From: Streptococcus mitis
GTDB lineage: Bacteria > Bacillota > Bacilli > Lactobacillales > Streptococcaceae
Length of the DNA stretch: 64,000 nt
Direction: 5' to 3'
NCBI RefSeq assembly: GCF_016658865.1
Contig: NZ_CP067992.1
Span: forward strand, 1,817,001 to 1,881,000
The notes under the pieces were generated by a model. That model saw nothing but the letters and a program-made list of their open reading frames with translations, made no database searches and was not told the origin of the DNA. The translations under genes were made by a program, and so were the position numbers. Shown one piece after another: positions 51,987 to 61,526 of the stretch (position 1 is its first letter; the number at the start of each line of letters is the position of its first letter).

Positions 51987-52289
51987 CTCCTCCTCAAAAC
52001 TATTGAAGACTTCTTCAAGCATGTTCCATTCGTCTTCTGAGTCTTCTGGGACTAATTGCCATTCGTCTTCTGTTCCATCTTCGTTTTTGATGAATGAGCA
52101 AGCTAGGATTTCAACTTGTCCGTCTTCGTCTTCTTCTGCGTTAACTGGTTCTAGAAAAGCATAGTTTTTGCCAAATTCTTCTTTTCCGTCAATCTCCAAA
52201 ATGATTTCAAACAAGGTTTCATTTCCTTGCTCATCTACTAGTGTAATTAATTCACGTTCTTCGTGGTCGTGGTTATGATCGTGTGACAT
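51984..52289 (-). CDS. UPF0473 (DUF1292) family protein
   Basis: 101 residues, His-rich N-terminus ([20 protein letters not shown]) and an acidic body. Function unknown, but widely linked to ireB and ruvX in Firmicutes, as here. Fifteen bases after ruvX. Confidence 0.88.
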   Translation of the reverse strand: MSHDHNHDHEERELITLVDEQGNETLFEIILEIDGKEEFGKNYAFLEPVNAEEDEDGQVEILACSFIKNEDGTEDEWQLVPEDSEDEWNMLEEVFNSFEEE

Positions 52290-52304
52290 AGCCTCTCCTT
52301 TATA

Positions 52305-52724
52305 TTAAAATTTTCTATCTAAATAATTTTGTAAAATCAGCTGAGCTGCTAACTTATCAATGACTTTCTTGCGCTTGTTGCGGCTAATATCTGCTTGCTC
52401 GATCAACATGCGCTCTGCGGCAACTGTTGTCAAGCGTTCATCTTGATAGTCTACTGGTAAACCAAAAAGCTCTTCCAGCTTTGCTCCGTAGGCTTGACTA
52501 GCTTCCACGCGCGGTCCACTTGTATTGTTCATGTTTTTAGGCAAGCCCACTACAAATCGTTCCACCTTGTAAGTATCAACCAATTCCTGAACGCGGTCAA
52601 AACCAAACTGGCCTTGCTCCTCATTGATTTGGATGATTTCAAGTCCTTGAGCTGTAAAACCGAGCGGATCGCTGATGGCCACCCCTACCGTTTTTGAACC
52701 GACGTCCAATCCCATAATTCTCAT
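52305..52724 (-). CDS. ruvX: Holliday junction resolvase-like RNase H-fold protein RuvX/YqgF
   Basis: 139 residues, [20 protein letters not shown] with the first catalytic Asp in [16 protein letters not shown], and the second acidic cluster DYQDERLTT. The family acts in 16S rRNA end processing and possibly on branched DNA. Three bases after the ireB gene. Confidence 0.93.
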   Translation of the reverse strand: MRIMGLDVGSKTVGVAISDPLGFTAQGLEIIQINEEQGQFGFDRVQELVDTYKVERFVVGLPKNMNNTSGPRVEASQAYGAKLEELFGLPVDYQDERLTTVAAERMLIEQADISRNKRKKVIDKLAAQLILQNYLDRKF

Positions 52725-52727
52725 AGG

Positions 52728-52994
52728 TTATAGATCGACTCCTTGTCCTTTAAGGTAGTAGCGGACTAATTCCTCAACGATTTCATCACGCTCATACTTA
52801 CGGATTTGATTTCGTGCATTATTATAACGAGGAACGTAGGCAGGGTCTCCACTCAATACGTAACCTACGATTTGGTTAATTGGGTTGTAGCCCTTATCGT
52901 TCAACGAAGCATAGACATCAGTCAAAGTTTCGCTAATTTCTTTTTTATTGGAATCGTCCAATTTAAAACGTACTGTTTCTTCAGTAAATCCCAT
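52728..52994 (-). CDS. ireB: IreB family regulatory phosphoprotein (UPF0297)
   Basis: 88 residues, [20 protein letters not shown]. In Enterococcus IreB is a small target of the Ser/Thr kinase IreK with N-terminal threonines; here Thr4 and Thr7 are present. First gene of ireB-ruvX-UPF0473, behind an extended -10 (TGC-TATAAT). Confidence 0.9.
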
Positions 52995-53080
52995 TCTAAC
53001 ACCCTCTTTCCTTAGAATAGTACCATTATAGCATAATTCCTTACCTTCTACAATTCAGGCAGTCTATTTATTTGGATTTT

Positions 53081-53650
53081 CTATTGTTCTGTCGCACCAT
53101 TTGCCAATCTATCTGAAATATATTTGCTTGGTTCATTTTTCAAAAGATTTTCCAAGCCAATATTCTTTAGATATTCAACCTGTGAAGCTTTTTTTACATC
53201 TAAAACCTGAAAATCATAAGTAGTTGTTGTTTGAATTTCTGTTTCACTTAGTAGCTTCGTCTCAAGCGTAAAACCTGGCAACTTGCGTGCTTCCTGAATT
53301 GAGGTATCTTTACCTTCAGCTTCAATGAGGGCTTTTTGAGTAGCCTCTACACCATGCTCAGTTACAAAAGTCTTCAATTCATCGGTAACTGGTCTTTTTT
53401 GAATAATAGTCAAACTTAAAAATTGTTTTCCTTTATACGTGACCGTTTGAATCTGCTGACTGCCATCATCTGACTTTGGCAAGACCAAAGTCTTGGTCAC
53501 AACTGTATTCTTCTCGGCATTTTCAATAACTGGCAATGCCGACTGAAGCGTATCCTTTTCTGTTTTTGTAGCTGTTCCAGTTTCTTTTTTCTGTCCGCAA
53601 CCAACCAGGACAAAAAGGAAAGCTAGACTAACAAGAACTATTTTTTTCAT
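53081..53650 (-). CDS. DUF1307 (YehR-like) lipoprotein
   Basis: 189 residues with a signal sequence and lipobox LVGC (residues 15-18, Cys18), then a DUF1307-like domain (VTYKGKQFLSLTIIQ...TTTTYDFQVLDVKKA). Function unknown. It follows spx by about 65 bp and a terminator. Confidence 0.85.
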   Translation of the reverse strand: MKKIVLVSLAFLFVLVGCGQKKETGTATKTEKDTLQSALPVIENAEKNTVVTKTLVLPKSDDGSQQIQTVTYKGKQFLSLTIIQKRPVTDELKTFVTEHGVEATQKALIEAEGKDTSIQEARKLPGFTLETKLLSETEIQTTTTYDFQVLDVKKASQVEYLKNIGLENLLKNEPSKYISDRLANGATEQ

Positions 53651-53679
53651 TTCTTTCTTCTTTCTTTTTGAAATTCAAA

Positions 53680-53708
53680 TAGAATAAGACTGGGAGTTGC
53701 TCCCAGCC
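53680..53708 (-). terminator. spx terminator
   Basis: GGCTGGGAG-CAA-CTCCCAGTC hairpin followed by TTATTCTATTT on the minus strand. Confidence 0.72.
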
Positions 53709-53715
53709 TTGATGT

Positions 53716-54114
53716 TTATAGAGCCGCACGCAAACGTGCTTCTGCATTTTCTACATTACGGACAGAGCGTGGTAGGAAGGCACGAATATCGTCTTCCTTA
53801 TAGCCAACTTGTAGGCGTTTTTCATCTACAAGGATTGGGCTCTTTAAAATTCTCGGTGTTTCCATAATCAGATTGAGGACTTCATTGACACTCAAATCTT
53901 CAATATCCACTCCAAGGGCTTTGGCATAGCGATTTTTAGACGAAACAATGCTGGCTATTCCGTTATCTGTTTTGGTTAGAATATCCAGTAATTCTTCTCT
54001 CGTAATTCCTTCTTTACCAAGGTTTTGTTCTTTATAACTTAACTGGTGGGCATTGAGCCAGGTTTTTGCTTTTTTACAGCTAGTACAACTTGAGACTGTA
54101 TAAATTTTAATCAT
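53716..54114 (-). CDS. spx: Transcriptional regulator Spx
   Basis: 132 residues of the ArsC/Spx fold with the redox switch Cys10-x2-Cys13 (TVSSCTSCKKAKTW) and the conserved RILKSPILVDEKRLQVGY. It binds the RNA polymerase alpha C-terminal domain and changes transcription under thiol stress. Streptococci have two Spx proteins; which one this is cannot be decided here. An extended -10 TGG-TATAAT lies about 40 nt upstream. Confidence 0.93.
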   Translation of the reverse strand: MIKIYTVSSCTSCKKAKTWLNAHQLSYKEQNLGKEGITREELLDILTKTDNGIASIVSSKNRYAKALGVDIEDLSVNEVLNLIMETPRILKSPILVDEKRLQVGYKEDDIRAFLPRSVRNVENAEARLRAAL

Positions 54115-54249
54115 GTACCTACCCCTTTCGCTACATGTTACTATCAGTTTAGTCTATTATACCATAAAAAACATCCGACTTGCGACCTATTTTTAAATTT
54201 TTTTAACTTTTTTCGTCATTTTCGTACTTTTTTCTTGACAAAATGAAAT

Positions 54250-56910
54250 TTACAGCCATTCTTGATATTTTTTGATATAGATTTTTTTCACAATTGTCAC
54301 GCTAATCATATACAAAATAATGATGAAAAGTAAAAAGATGAAATAAATCGGTTTTAAAGGAGTTAGATGAAGTAGGATTGCGAGTGGACTATAGGGAAGG
54401 AAGGTCACAAAGGCTGCAGCCAATAAGGTTGTCACAAGGACTAGCCAAGCTGGACGACTTTGTAAAAAGGGAATTTTGGCTGAACGCAGCATATGGATAA
54501 CCATGGTCTGTGACCACATGGACTCGATAAACCAACCTGTCTGAAACAAGACAATAAATCCTACGGCAGACTCCGCTCCATGAACATAAGCTTGACCTGT
54601 TGTCATGGGTACAATGATAAAATAAAGCAAACTGAAGGTCAAAATATCAAAGGCAGAAGAGATAGGCCCCATCCAAACCATGAAACGTGTGATGGACTTA
54701 GCTTCCCAGGTATGCGGATTTCTCAAAAAATCTTTATCCACCTTGTCAAAAGGCAAGGCAATACAAGACAAATCATAGACTAGATTTAGGATAATCAAAT
54801 GGACTGGTGCCATTGGTAAAAATGGCAAAAAGATTCCAGAGACCAATAGGGATAAGATATTTCCAAAATTAGAACTCACTGTCATTTTGATATATTTGGT
54901 CATATTGGCATAGACCTTACGACCTTCAACCAGTCCTTTTTCAAGCACCATGAGATCCTTATCAAGTAGGATAACATCAGCTGTTTCTTTGGCAATATCT
55001 ACCGCTGTGTCAACAGAAATCCCCACATCTGCAACTTTCATAGAAGGAGCATCATTGATTCCATCTCCCATATAGCCAACAGCATGACCATTAGCCTTAA
55101 ATTGCAAAATAATTCGTGCTTTTTGGTCAGGAGAAAGTTTGGCAAAGACGGTTACCTCCTCCACGGCTTGAGCCAATTCTTGATTACTCATCTGGTCAAT
55201 TTCAGATCCTAACAGCATCTGATTGATATCCAAACCAACCTTTTCACAGACTGCTTGGGTAACCTTTTCGTTGTCTCCCGTTAAAATCTTTGTTTGAACT
55301 CCATGTTCTAACAAAGCCTTAATTGCTGGTGCTGCAGATGGTTTAGGAGGATCTAGGAAGGCTAAATAACCAGTTAGAATCATATCCCCTTCGTCATCAA
55401 CTGTATAGGCATGATCTTCCCTCAAACCTGACTTATAAGCCACTCCCAAGACACGCAAACCTTGTTGATTGAGTTGTCTGACTTCTGCTAATATTTCCTC
55501 TCTAATAGAATCTGTCAAGGGGGTAATCACTCCTTGGTATTCCGCATGACTGGAAATCGTCAACATTTCCTCTAGGGCACCCTTGGTCACTAAACTAACC
55601 ACTTCGTTCTCATCCTTGACGATGACACTCATCCGTCTACGTTCAAAATCAAAGGGCAATTCATCTATTTTTTGAAAGGTTTGAGCCAGATTTTGCAAGA
55701 GGGCGTGTTCTTTTGCTTCCTTTTCAGTCCGTTTGATGATGGCTCTGTCCATCAAATTTTTCAGGCCCGTTTGAAAATAAGAATTGAGATAAGCTCGTCT
55801 CAAGACGGTCAAATCCAAGCGTCCGTGGATGTCCAAGGGATATTCTAGAACGATTTCGTCTTGGGTTAGAGTTCCTGTCTTATCTGTACACAAGATATCA
55901 ATCGCCCCTAAGTCCTGTATAGCATTGAGTTTCTTGATAACCACTTTTTCCTTGGCCATAATGATGGAGCCTTTTGCTAGACTAGCCGTGATAATCATAG
56001 GAAGCATCTCAGGTGTCAATCCAACACCAACACTCAAAGCAAATACGCCAGCTTCCAACCAGTCGCCATCTGTTAAACCATTGGACAAGAAAACGATGGG
56101 CACCATGACCAACATCAAACGAATCAAGAGCCACGAAATACTATTCATCTCCCGCTCAAACGAAGTAGGCTCGTCATAGGTGTTCAAAGTCTGTTCAATG
56201 GCCCCCATCATGGTATCATCACCAACTGCTAAAACCACAGCCTTGGCACTACCAGATAAGACATTGGTTCCCATAAAGGCCAAGGATTCGGCTTCTAGCA
56301 GACTATCAGATTGCTGAACTGTTGCCTTGGTCAAGGACAATTTTTCAACCGATTCACTTTCACCTGTCAAGCCCGACTGTTGTACAAAGAAATCGCGCGA
56401 CTCAAATAAAAGAAGATCTGCTGGAATCATGTCTCCAGCGCTTAATTTAACCACATCACCTACTACCAAATCATCGATAGGTACTTCTTGGATTTCTCCT
56501 TGACGAATGACAGTCGCTGTGTTGACAATCATTTTTGATAGATTAGTCGCAGCCTTATCACTACGGAGTTCTTGGACAAAGCGTATGCCACCAGAAATGA
56601 GGACTAGGACAACGATGATAATGGAAGTTGTCGGATCTTCTTGACCTGGTTTTGCCAACCAGACATTGGTCACCAAGGAAATCACGGCGATGACCAGTAA
56701 GATAATCGTAAAAGGATTGATAATGGATTCGTAAATCTTTTTGAGGATACTGTCTTCTTGACCCTTTGTGATGGTATTTTCGCCATATAGGTCACGATTT
56801 TTCTCCACCTGCTCCTCAGTCAAGCCTGTTAGACTTGTCTTATAAAAAGAGAGAGTTTCGTTTAAAGATGTATGAATAGCTGTTGCTAATCTTTCTTTTG
56901 TAGTTTTCAT
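54250..56910 (-). CDS. mgtA: Magnesium-importing P-type ATPase MgtA (P3B)
   Basis: 886 residues. It has a cytosolic N-terminus, the actuator motif SGLTGESE, the phosphorylated Asp343 in CTDKTGTLT, hinge GDGINDAPS, and about ten membrane helices with the P3B-type C-terminal block. It imports Mg2+ down its gradient with ATP. The upstream M-box riboswitch supports the substrate assignment. Transcribed alone; ATG 56910 has AGGAGA six bases upstream. Confidence 0.93.
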   Translation of the reverse strand: MKTTKERLATAIHTSLNETLSFYKTSLTGLTEEQVEKNRDLYGENTITKGQEDSILKKIYESIINPFTIILLVIAVISLVTNVWLAKPGQEDPTTSIIIVVLVLISGGIRFVQELRSDKAATNLSKMIVNTATVIRQGEIQEVPIDDLVVGDVVKLSAGDMIPADLLLFESRDFFVQQSGLTGESESVEKLSLTKATVQQSDSLLEAESLAFMGTNVLSGSAKAVVLAVGDDTMMGAIEQTLNTYDEPTSFEREMNSISWLLIRLMLVMVPIVFLSNGLTDGDWLEAGVFALSVGVGLTPEMLPMIITASLAKGSIIMAKEKVVIKKLNAIQDLGAIDILCTDKTGTLTQDEIVLEYPLDIHGRLDLTVLRRAYLNSYFQTGLKNLMDRAIIKRTEKEAKEHALLQNLAQTFQKIDELPFDFERRRMSVIVKDENEVVSLVTKGALEEMLTISSHAEYQGVITPLTDSIREEILAEVRQLNQQGLRVLGVAYKSGLREDHAYTVDDEGDMILTGYLAFLDPPKPSAAPAIKALLEHGVQTKILTGDNEKVTQAVCEKVGLDINQMLLGSEIDQMSNQELAQAVEEVTVFAKLSPDQKARIILQFKANGHAVGYMGDGINDAPSMKVADVGISVDTAVDIAKETADVILLDKDLMVLEKGLVEGRKVYANMTKYIKMTVSSNFGNILSLLVSGIFLPFLPMAPVHLIILNLVYDLSCIALPFDKVDKDFLRNPHTWEAKSITRFMVWMGPISSAFDILTFSLLYFIIVPMTTGQAYVHGAESAVGFIVLFQTGWFIESMWSQTMVIHMLRSAKIPFLQSRPAWLVLVTTLLAAAFVTFLPYSPLAILLHLTPLKPIYFIFLLFIIILYMISVTIVKKIYIKKYQEWL

Positions 56911-56925
56911 TGGTTTCTCCTATCT

Positions 56926-57006
56926 GTATGAATGATGTGTTTCATACACAGAGACCAATCACTTTATAAGGGCAGAACGACACAAATCAGCGATTGGCTG
57001 TGTATG
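56926..57006 (-). promoter_or_regulatory. Competing hairpins between leader ORF and mgtA
   Basis: In the transcript, CATACACAG (57006-56998) inside the leader ORF can pair with CTGTGTATG (56951-56943), extended by CCAATC/GATTGG. The same GTATGAA segment (56947-56941) can instead pair with TTCATAC (56932-56926), immediately before the mgtA ribosome site. The two folds exclude each other, so ribosome occupancy of the leader ORF could choose between them. Confidence 0.55.
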
Positions 57007-57035
57007 TGCGGTTCCGGATGATCGTCAATTTGCAT
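56964..57035 (-). CDS. Acidic/proline leader peptide upstream of mgtA
   Basis: A 23-codon ORF, MQIDDHPEPHIHSQSL then ICVVLPL, with a strong AAGGAG site seven bases upstream (better than mgtA's own). It sits after the M-box terminator and 53 nt before mgtA. The early D-D-H-P-E-P is the kind of acidic/proline stretch that destabilises translating ribosomes at low Mg2+ in enteric MgtL. Not known to me in streptococci. Confidence 0.6.
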   Translation of the reverse strand: MQIDDHPEPHIHSQSLICVVLPL

Positions 57036-57063
57036 CGTCTGTCTCCTTTCTTTGATTTAAACA

Positions 57064-57094
57064 GTAGAAAATCCCACCATAAAATGGCAGGATT
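57064..57094 (-). terminator. Expression-platform terminator of the M-box
   Basis: Minus-strand AATCCTGCCA-TTTTA-TGGTGGGATT (57094-57070) followed by TTTCT. It lies between the aptamer and the leader ORF, as expected for Mg2+-induced termination. Confidence 0.8.
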
Positions 57095-57109
57095 AAAAAA
57101 CTAATTATC

Positions 57110-57257
57110 TGTTTTTCGTTCAAGCTTTAACTCCATAGGGCAATGTAATGAGCTTAGTCTTGGCCTTCGCGACCAGGACTGTTGACCAACGAGTAGTGTC
57201 TCCACTGCTTTGCGGTAGTCATCCGTATCCCTATGGTAGCCTCACCTACCGTTTTCG
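57110..57257 (-). promoter_or_regulatory. M-box (ykoK) magnesium riboswitch
   Basis: The transcript contains the M-box hallmark GGTAGGTGAGGCTACCATA followed by GGATACGGATGACTACCGC and GTTGGTCAACAG, as in the ykoK/M-box aptamer. It sits in the leader of mgtA. In this family Mg2+ binding favours the downstream terminator, so the transporter is made when Mg2+ is low. Confidence 0.92.
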
Positions 57258-57263
57258 TTTTTC

Positions 57264-57292
57264 AGTATAAACCTTTAAAATTTAAAAGTCAA
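57264..57292 (-). promoter_or_regulatory. mgtA promoter
   Basis: Minus strand -35 TTGACT (57292-57287), 17-bp spacer, -10 TATACT (57269-57264), just upstream of the M-box. Confidence 0.82.
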
Positions 57293-57312
57293 TCATTTGA
57301 GTTGTTTAACTC

Positions 57313-58374
57313 TTAAATAACTATCAACTCTTTTGGAGCTAGGGTCAATAATTCACAACCGGTCTCTGTAATCAGGATATCATCCTCGATACGAACTCCA
57401 TATTTACCTTCGATATAGATACCTGGTTCATCGGTTAAGGCCATACCTGCCTTAATAGTTTCTGTAGAAGTTTGGCTAAAGTAAGGCTCTTCATGTATAT
57501 CCAGTCCAATACCGTGTCCAATACCGTGGGTAAAGTAGTCGCCATAGCCTGCCTCGATGATAATATCACGAGGAATTTTGTCAAAGTCACGGAAACCTAA
57601 GCCAGCCTTAGCCTGATCAATCAAGGCTTGGTTGGCTTTGAGAACCGTATTGTAAATCTCCGCCTGCTCGTCGCTGACATGCCCCAGATAGATAGTCCGT
57701 GTCATATCACTGACATAGTGGTCATAAAGACATCCGAAATCCATGGTAATGGCTTCTCCCAGCTCCACTGGTTTGTGCATTGGATGGGCATGGGGCTTAG
57801 AAGAGTTGATTCCGCTAGCTAAGATAGTGTCAAAAGATAAGCCAGATGCTCCCAACTCACGCATACGGAAGTCAAGGAAGTTGGCAATCTCAATTTCAGT
57901 CTTTCCTGGCTTAATAAAGTCAAGCGCATCGCGGAAAGCTTGGTCTGAGATAGAACAAGCCTTGCGAATAGCTGCAATCTCCGCTTCATCCTTAATCATA
58001 CGAAGACCTTCAACAAACTGAGTTTGTGGAAGCAAGTCAAACCCTTCAAAGGCTGCCTGCATACGGTGATAATAAGAGACCGAAATCTCATCTTCAAAAC
58101 CGATACGAGACAAGCCCATATCCTTAACAATTCCGGCAATGACAGCCAATTCATCACGGTCAGCCACAATCTCAAAACCACTGGTTTCTTGCTTAGCTGC
58201 AATGATATAGCGAGAGTCTGTCACCAAGACCTGTCGGTCACGGCTGATGAAGACTGTTCCGTTTGAGCCCCAAAAACCCGTCAAATAATAGACGTTTTTA
58301 AGGTTATTGATGATAATGCCATCTAGTTCTTTTTCTTGCATTTTAGCCAGAAATGCTTGTACGCGTTTATTCAT
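57313..58374 (-). CDS. pepP: M24 family aminopeptidase P / Xaa-Pro dipeptidase
   Basis: Removes N-terminal residues next to proline. 353 residues with a creatinase N-domain and a pita-bread domain: metal ligands in [41 protein letters not shown] and VRIEDD. Start overlaps the end of uvrA by eight bases, so the two are translationally linked. Confidence 0.94.
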   Translation of the reverse strand: MNKRVQAFLAKMQEKELDGIIINNLKNVYYLTGFWGSNGTVFISRDRQVLVTDSRYIIAAKQETSGFEIVADRDELAVIAGIVKDMGLSRIGFEDEISVSYYHRMQAAFEGFDLLPQTQFVEGLRMIKDEAEIAAIRKACSISDQAFRDALDFIKPGKTEIEIANFLDFRMRELGASGLSFDTILASGINSSKPHAHPMHKPVELGEAITMDFGCLYDHYVSDMTRTIYLGHVSDEQAEIYNTVLKANQALIDQAKAGLGFRDFDKIPRDIIIEAGYGDYFTHGIGHGIGLDIHEEPYFSQTSTETIKAGMALTDEPGIYIEGKYGVRIEDDILITETGCELLTLAPKELIVI

Positions 58375-61198
58375 GATGTAACTTTCCTTTCAAATAGTGT
58401 CCTGTGTAGCTGGCTTCGTTGGCCGCTACTTCTTCTGGAGTTCCTGTCGCGATGATGGTTCCACCACCGACACCGCCCTCAGGTCCCAAGTCAATAATAT
58501 GGTCTGCTGTCTTGATAACGTCTAGATTGTGCTCGATAACAAGGACTGTATTGCCATCGTCTACAAAGCGAGCCAAGACTTTAAGCAAGCGAGCGATATC
58601 CTCGGTATGAAGACCTGTCGTCGGCTCATCCAGAATGTAGAATGACTTACCTGTCGAGCGTTTGTGGAGTTCACTAGCCAGCTTCATACGCTGAGCTTCT
58701 CCTCCAGAAAGGGTAGTAGCTGGTTGTCCTAGTGTCACATAGCCTAGCCCCACATCCTTGATGGTCTGAAGTTTGCGTTGAATCTTTGGAATGTGTTGGA
58801 AGAATTCCACCGCATCATTAACCGTCATATCCAAGACCTGCGAGATATTCTTTTCCTTGTAGTGAACTTCTAGGGTTTCACTGTTGTAGCGGGTGCCATG
58901 GCATACTTCACAAGCCACGTATACATCTGGCAAGAAGTGCATCTCAATCTTGATAATCCCGTCACCTGAGCAGGCTTCACAGCGACCACCCTTGACGTTG
59001 AAACTGAAACGCCCCTTCTTGTAGCCTCGAATCTTGGCTTCATTAGTCTGAGCAAACAGGTCACGTATATCGTCAAAGACTCCTGTATAGGTAGCAGGGT
59101 TGGACCTCGGCGTTCGTCCGATAGGACTTTGGTCAATGTCAATCAAGCGGTCTACATGCTCAATCCCTGTAATAGTCTTAAATTTACCAGGTTTGTCTGA
59201 ATTACGGTTGAGCTTCTGGACAATGGCTTTTTTGAGAATGCTATTGATTAGGGTCGATTTTCCTGAACCTGATACACCTGTCACTGCGATGAATTTTCCT
59301 AGTGGGAAGCGAGCTGTGACATTTTGCAAATTGTTCTCACGCGCTCCTGTCACTTCGATAAAACGACCATTTCCGGTACGGCGATCTTCTGGCACTGGAA
59401 TGGCACGTTTTCCTGACAAGTACTGGCCTGTGATAGACTTACTGTTACGAGCTACCTGTTTAGGCGTACCTGCCGCAACAATTTCCCCACCAAAAACACC
59501 GGCACCGGGACCAACGTCAATCAGATAATCCGCCTCACGCATGGTATCTTCGTCATGTTCCACTACTATGAGAGTATTGCCCAAATCACGCATCTTTTTG
59601 AGACTGGCAATCAAACGGTCATTGTCCCTCTGGTGAAGACCGATTGACGGCTCATCTAGGATATAGAGGACACCTGATAGGTTAGAACCAATCTGGGTTG
59701 CCAAGCGAATACGTTGACTTTCCCCACCTGAAAGGGTTCCTGCTGAACGAGACAGAGTCAGATAGTTAAGACCCACGTTATTAAGGAAGGTCAAACGGTC
59801 CTTGATTTCCTTGAGAATAGGACGAGCGATGATGGCTTCATTTTCAGAAAGAGTCAACTGACTGACTAATTCCAAATGATCAGCGATAGACAGGTCTGAG
59901 ATTTCTCCGATATGTGGTCCTTGCTCGCCACCCACACGGACAGACAAGGCCTGGTCATTGAGACGATAACCATGACAGGTTCCGCAAGTCAGCTCATTCA
60001 TGTAAAGGCGCATCTGGGTGCGGGTGTAGTCACTATTAGTTTCATGGTAGCGACGTTTGATATTATTGACAACTCCCTCAAAAGGAATATCGATATCGCG
60101 TACACCACCAAATTCATTTTCATAGTGGAAATGGAATTCCTTGCCATCTGAGCCGTAGAGAATCAAGTTCTTATCTTCTTCTGACAAGTCCTCAAAAGGC
60201 TTATCCATATCCACTCCAAAGGCTGTCATAGCCTGCTCTAGCATGTTTGGATAATAGTTTGATGAGATAGGATTCCAAGGTGCTAGCGCTCCCTCACGTA
60301 AGGTTTTGCTGGCATCTGGCACTACCAAATCAGTATCCACCTCCAACTTGATACCCAAGCCGTCACACTCACTACAAGAGCCAAAAGGAGCATTGAAAGA
60401 GAAGAGACGTGGCTCTAACTCTGGAACAGTAAAGCCACAAACTGGACAGGCATAATGCTCAGAGAACAACAACTCAGAGTCGTCCATAGTGTCGATAATG
60501 ACATAACCTTCTGCAATACGAAGGGCAGCCTCAATGGAATCAAAGAGACGACTACGAATGCCCTCCTTGATAACAATACGATCAACCACGACATCAATAT
60601 TGTGTTGCTTGCTCTTAGATAACTCTGGCACTTCGGTCACATCATAGACTTCCCCATCCACACGGACACGAACATAACCATCTTTCTGAACCTTCTCGAT
60701 AACACTCTTATGTCGGCCTTTTTTCTTGCGGATGACAGGGGCCAAAATCTGCAAGCGCTGGCGTTCTGGCAATTCCAAAACCTTATCCACAATTTGCTCC
60801 ACAGAAGAAGCCTTGATAGCTCCATGCCCGTTGATACAGTAAGGCGTCCCCACACGCGCGTAGAGGAGACGCAGATAGTCATTGATTTCAGTCGTTGTTC
60901 CCACCGTCGAGCGAGGATTTTTACTAGTCGTTTTCTGGTCGATGGAAATAGCTGGGCTGAGACCATCAATAGCATCTACATCAGGCTTCTCCATATTCCC
61001 CAAGAATTGACGAGCGTAGGCTGACAAACTCTCCACATAGCGACGTTGACCCTCCGCATAGAGGGTATCAAAGGCCAGACTGGATTTCCCTGAACCTGAC
61101 AAACCAGTCACTACAACCAGCTTGTCTCGTGGAATCTCCACATCAATATTTTTTAAATTATGGGCACGCGCCCCATGAATGACAATTTTATCTTGCAT
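58367..61198 (-). CDS. uvrA: Excinuclease ABC subunit A
   Basis: Damage-recognition ATPase of nucleotide excision repair. 943 residues from ATG 61198 ([17 protein letters not shown]), the usual length. It has two ABC domains ([12 protein letters not shown] and [12 protein letters not shown]) and zinc modules (CPVCGF..., CEACSGDG...CEVCHG). A longer reading to 61231 overlaps an extended -10 (TGG-TATAAT, 61235-61230), so it is rejected. First gene of uvrA-pepP. Confidence 0.97.
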   Translation of the reverse strand: MQDKIVIHGARAHNLKNIDVEIPRDKLVVVTGLSGSGKSSLAFDTLYAEGQRRYVESLSAYARQFLGNMEKPDVDAIDGLSPAISIDQKTTSKNPRSTVGTTTEINDYLRLLYARVGTPYCINGHGAIKASSVEQIVDKVLELPERQRLQILAPVIRKKKGRHKSVIEKVQKDGYVRVRVDGEVYDVTEVPELSKSKQHNIDVVVDRIVIKEGIRSRLFDSIEAALRIAEGYVIIDTMDDSELLFSEHYACPVCGFTVPELEPRLFSFNAPFGSCSECDGLGIKLEVDTDLVVPDASKTLREGALAPWNPISSNYYPNMLEQAMTAFGVDMDKPFEDLSEEDKNLILYGSDGKEFHFHYENEFGGVRDIDIPFEGVVNNIKRRYHETNSDYTRTQMRLYMNELTCGTCHGYRLNDQALSVRVGGEQGPHIGEISDLSIADHLELVSQLTLSENEAIIARPILKEIKDRLTFLNNVGLNYLTLSRSAGTLSGGESQRIRLATQIGSNLSGVLYILDEPSIGLHQRDNDRLIASLKKMRDLGNTLIVVEHDEDTMREADYLIDVGPGAGVFGGEIVAAGTPKQVARNSKSITGQYLSGKRAIPVPEDRRTGNGRFIEVTGARENNLQNVTARFPLGKFIAVTGVSGSGKSTLINSILKKAIVQKLNRNSDKPGKFKTITGIEHVDRLIDIDQSPIGRTPRSNPATYTGVFDDIRDLFAQTNEAKIRGYKKGRFSFNVKGGRCEACSGDGIIKIEMHFLPDVYVACEVCHGTRYNSETLEVHYKEKNISQVLDMTVNDAVEFFQHIPKIQRKLQTIKDVGLGYVTLGQPATTLSGGEAQRMKLASELHKRSTGKSFYILDEPTTGLHTEDIARLLKVLARFVDDGNTVLVIEHNLDVIKTADHIIDLGPEGGVGGGTIIATGTPEEVAANEASYTGHYLKGKLHHE

Positions 61199-61405
61199 CT
61201 TTGTTCTTTCTAGTCCATTATTGCTTACCATTATACCAAAAAAAGTGAGATTCTATTACCCAAAAGGATGAATTTGTAGTATAATAAAAAACTTCTTATT
61301 TTATGTTTCCTTAGGGCTTCCTAACCCTTATATCACGCGCTTTTGAACAAAAAACACTAACATTACTTTTTACTACTTGCTCCCCCAAAGTACGCAAAAA
61401 GGGGA

Positions 61406-61429
61406 GCAAAAAAGCCCCACAAAAGGGCT
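61406..61429 (-). terminator. Terminator of the accessory operon
   Basis: Minus-strand AGCCC-TTTTGTG-GGGCT (61429-61413) followed by TTTTTTG. Confidence 0.75.
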
Positions 61430-61460
61430 AAAATTTGACGAGTTCAGCAGGCAAGAAACT

Positions 61461-61483
61461 AGCACGGTCAAACGTGCTTTTTT
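61461..61483 (+). terminator. Rightward terminator at the element boundary
   Basis: AGCACG-GTCAAA-CGTGCT followed by TTTTTTG on the plus strand. No annotated plus-strand gene leads into it. Confidence 0.65.
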
Positions 61484-61526
61484 GACACTTAATAATATAA
61501 GATGAAATAATATTTTTTAGATAGTT

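Larger units (their letters stand above)
61236..61500. other. Junction between uvrA and the accessory segment
   Basis: No gene. It holds the uvrA upstream region, a plus-strand TATAAT (61280-61285) without a clear -35, hairpin GCTCCCC/GGGGAGC (61379-61407), and two terminators. It may include one end (att) of the inserted element; no repeat pair can be tested because the other end is outside the window. Confidence 0.5.
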
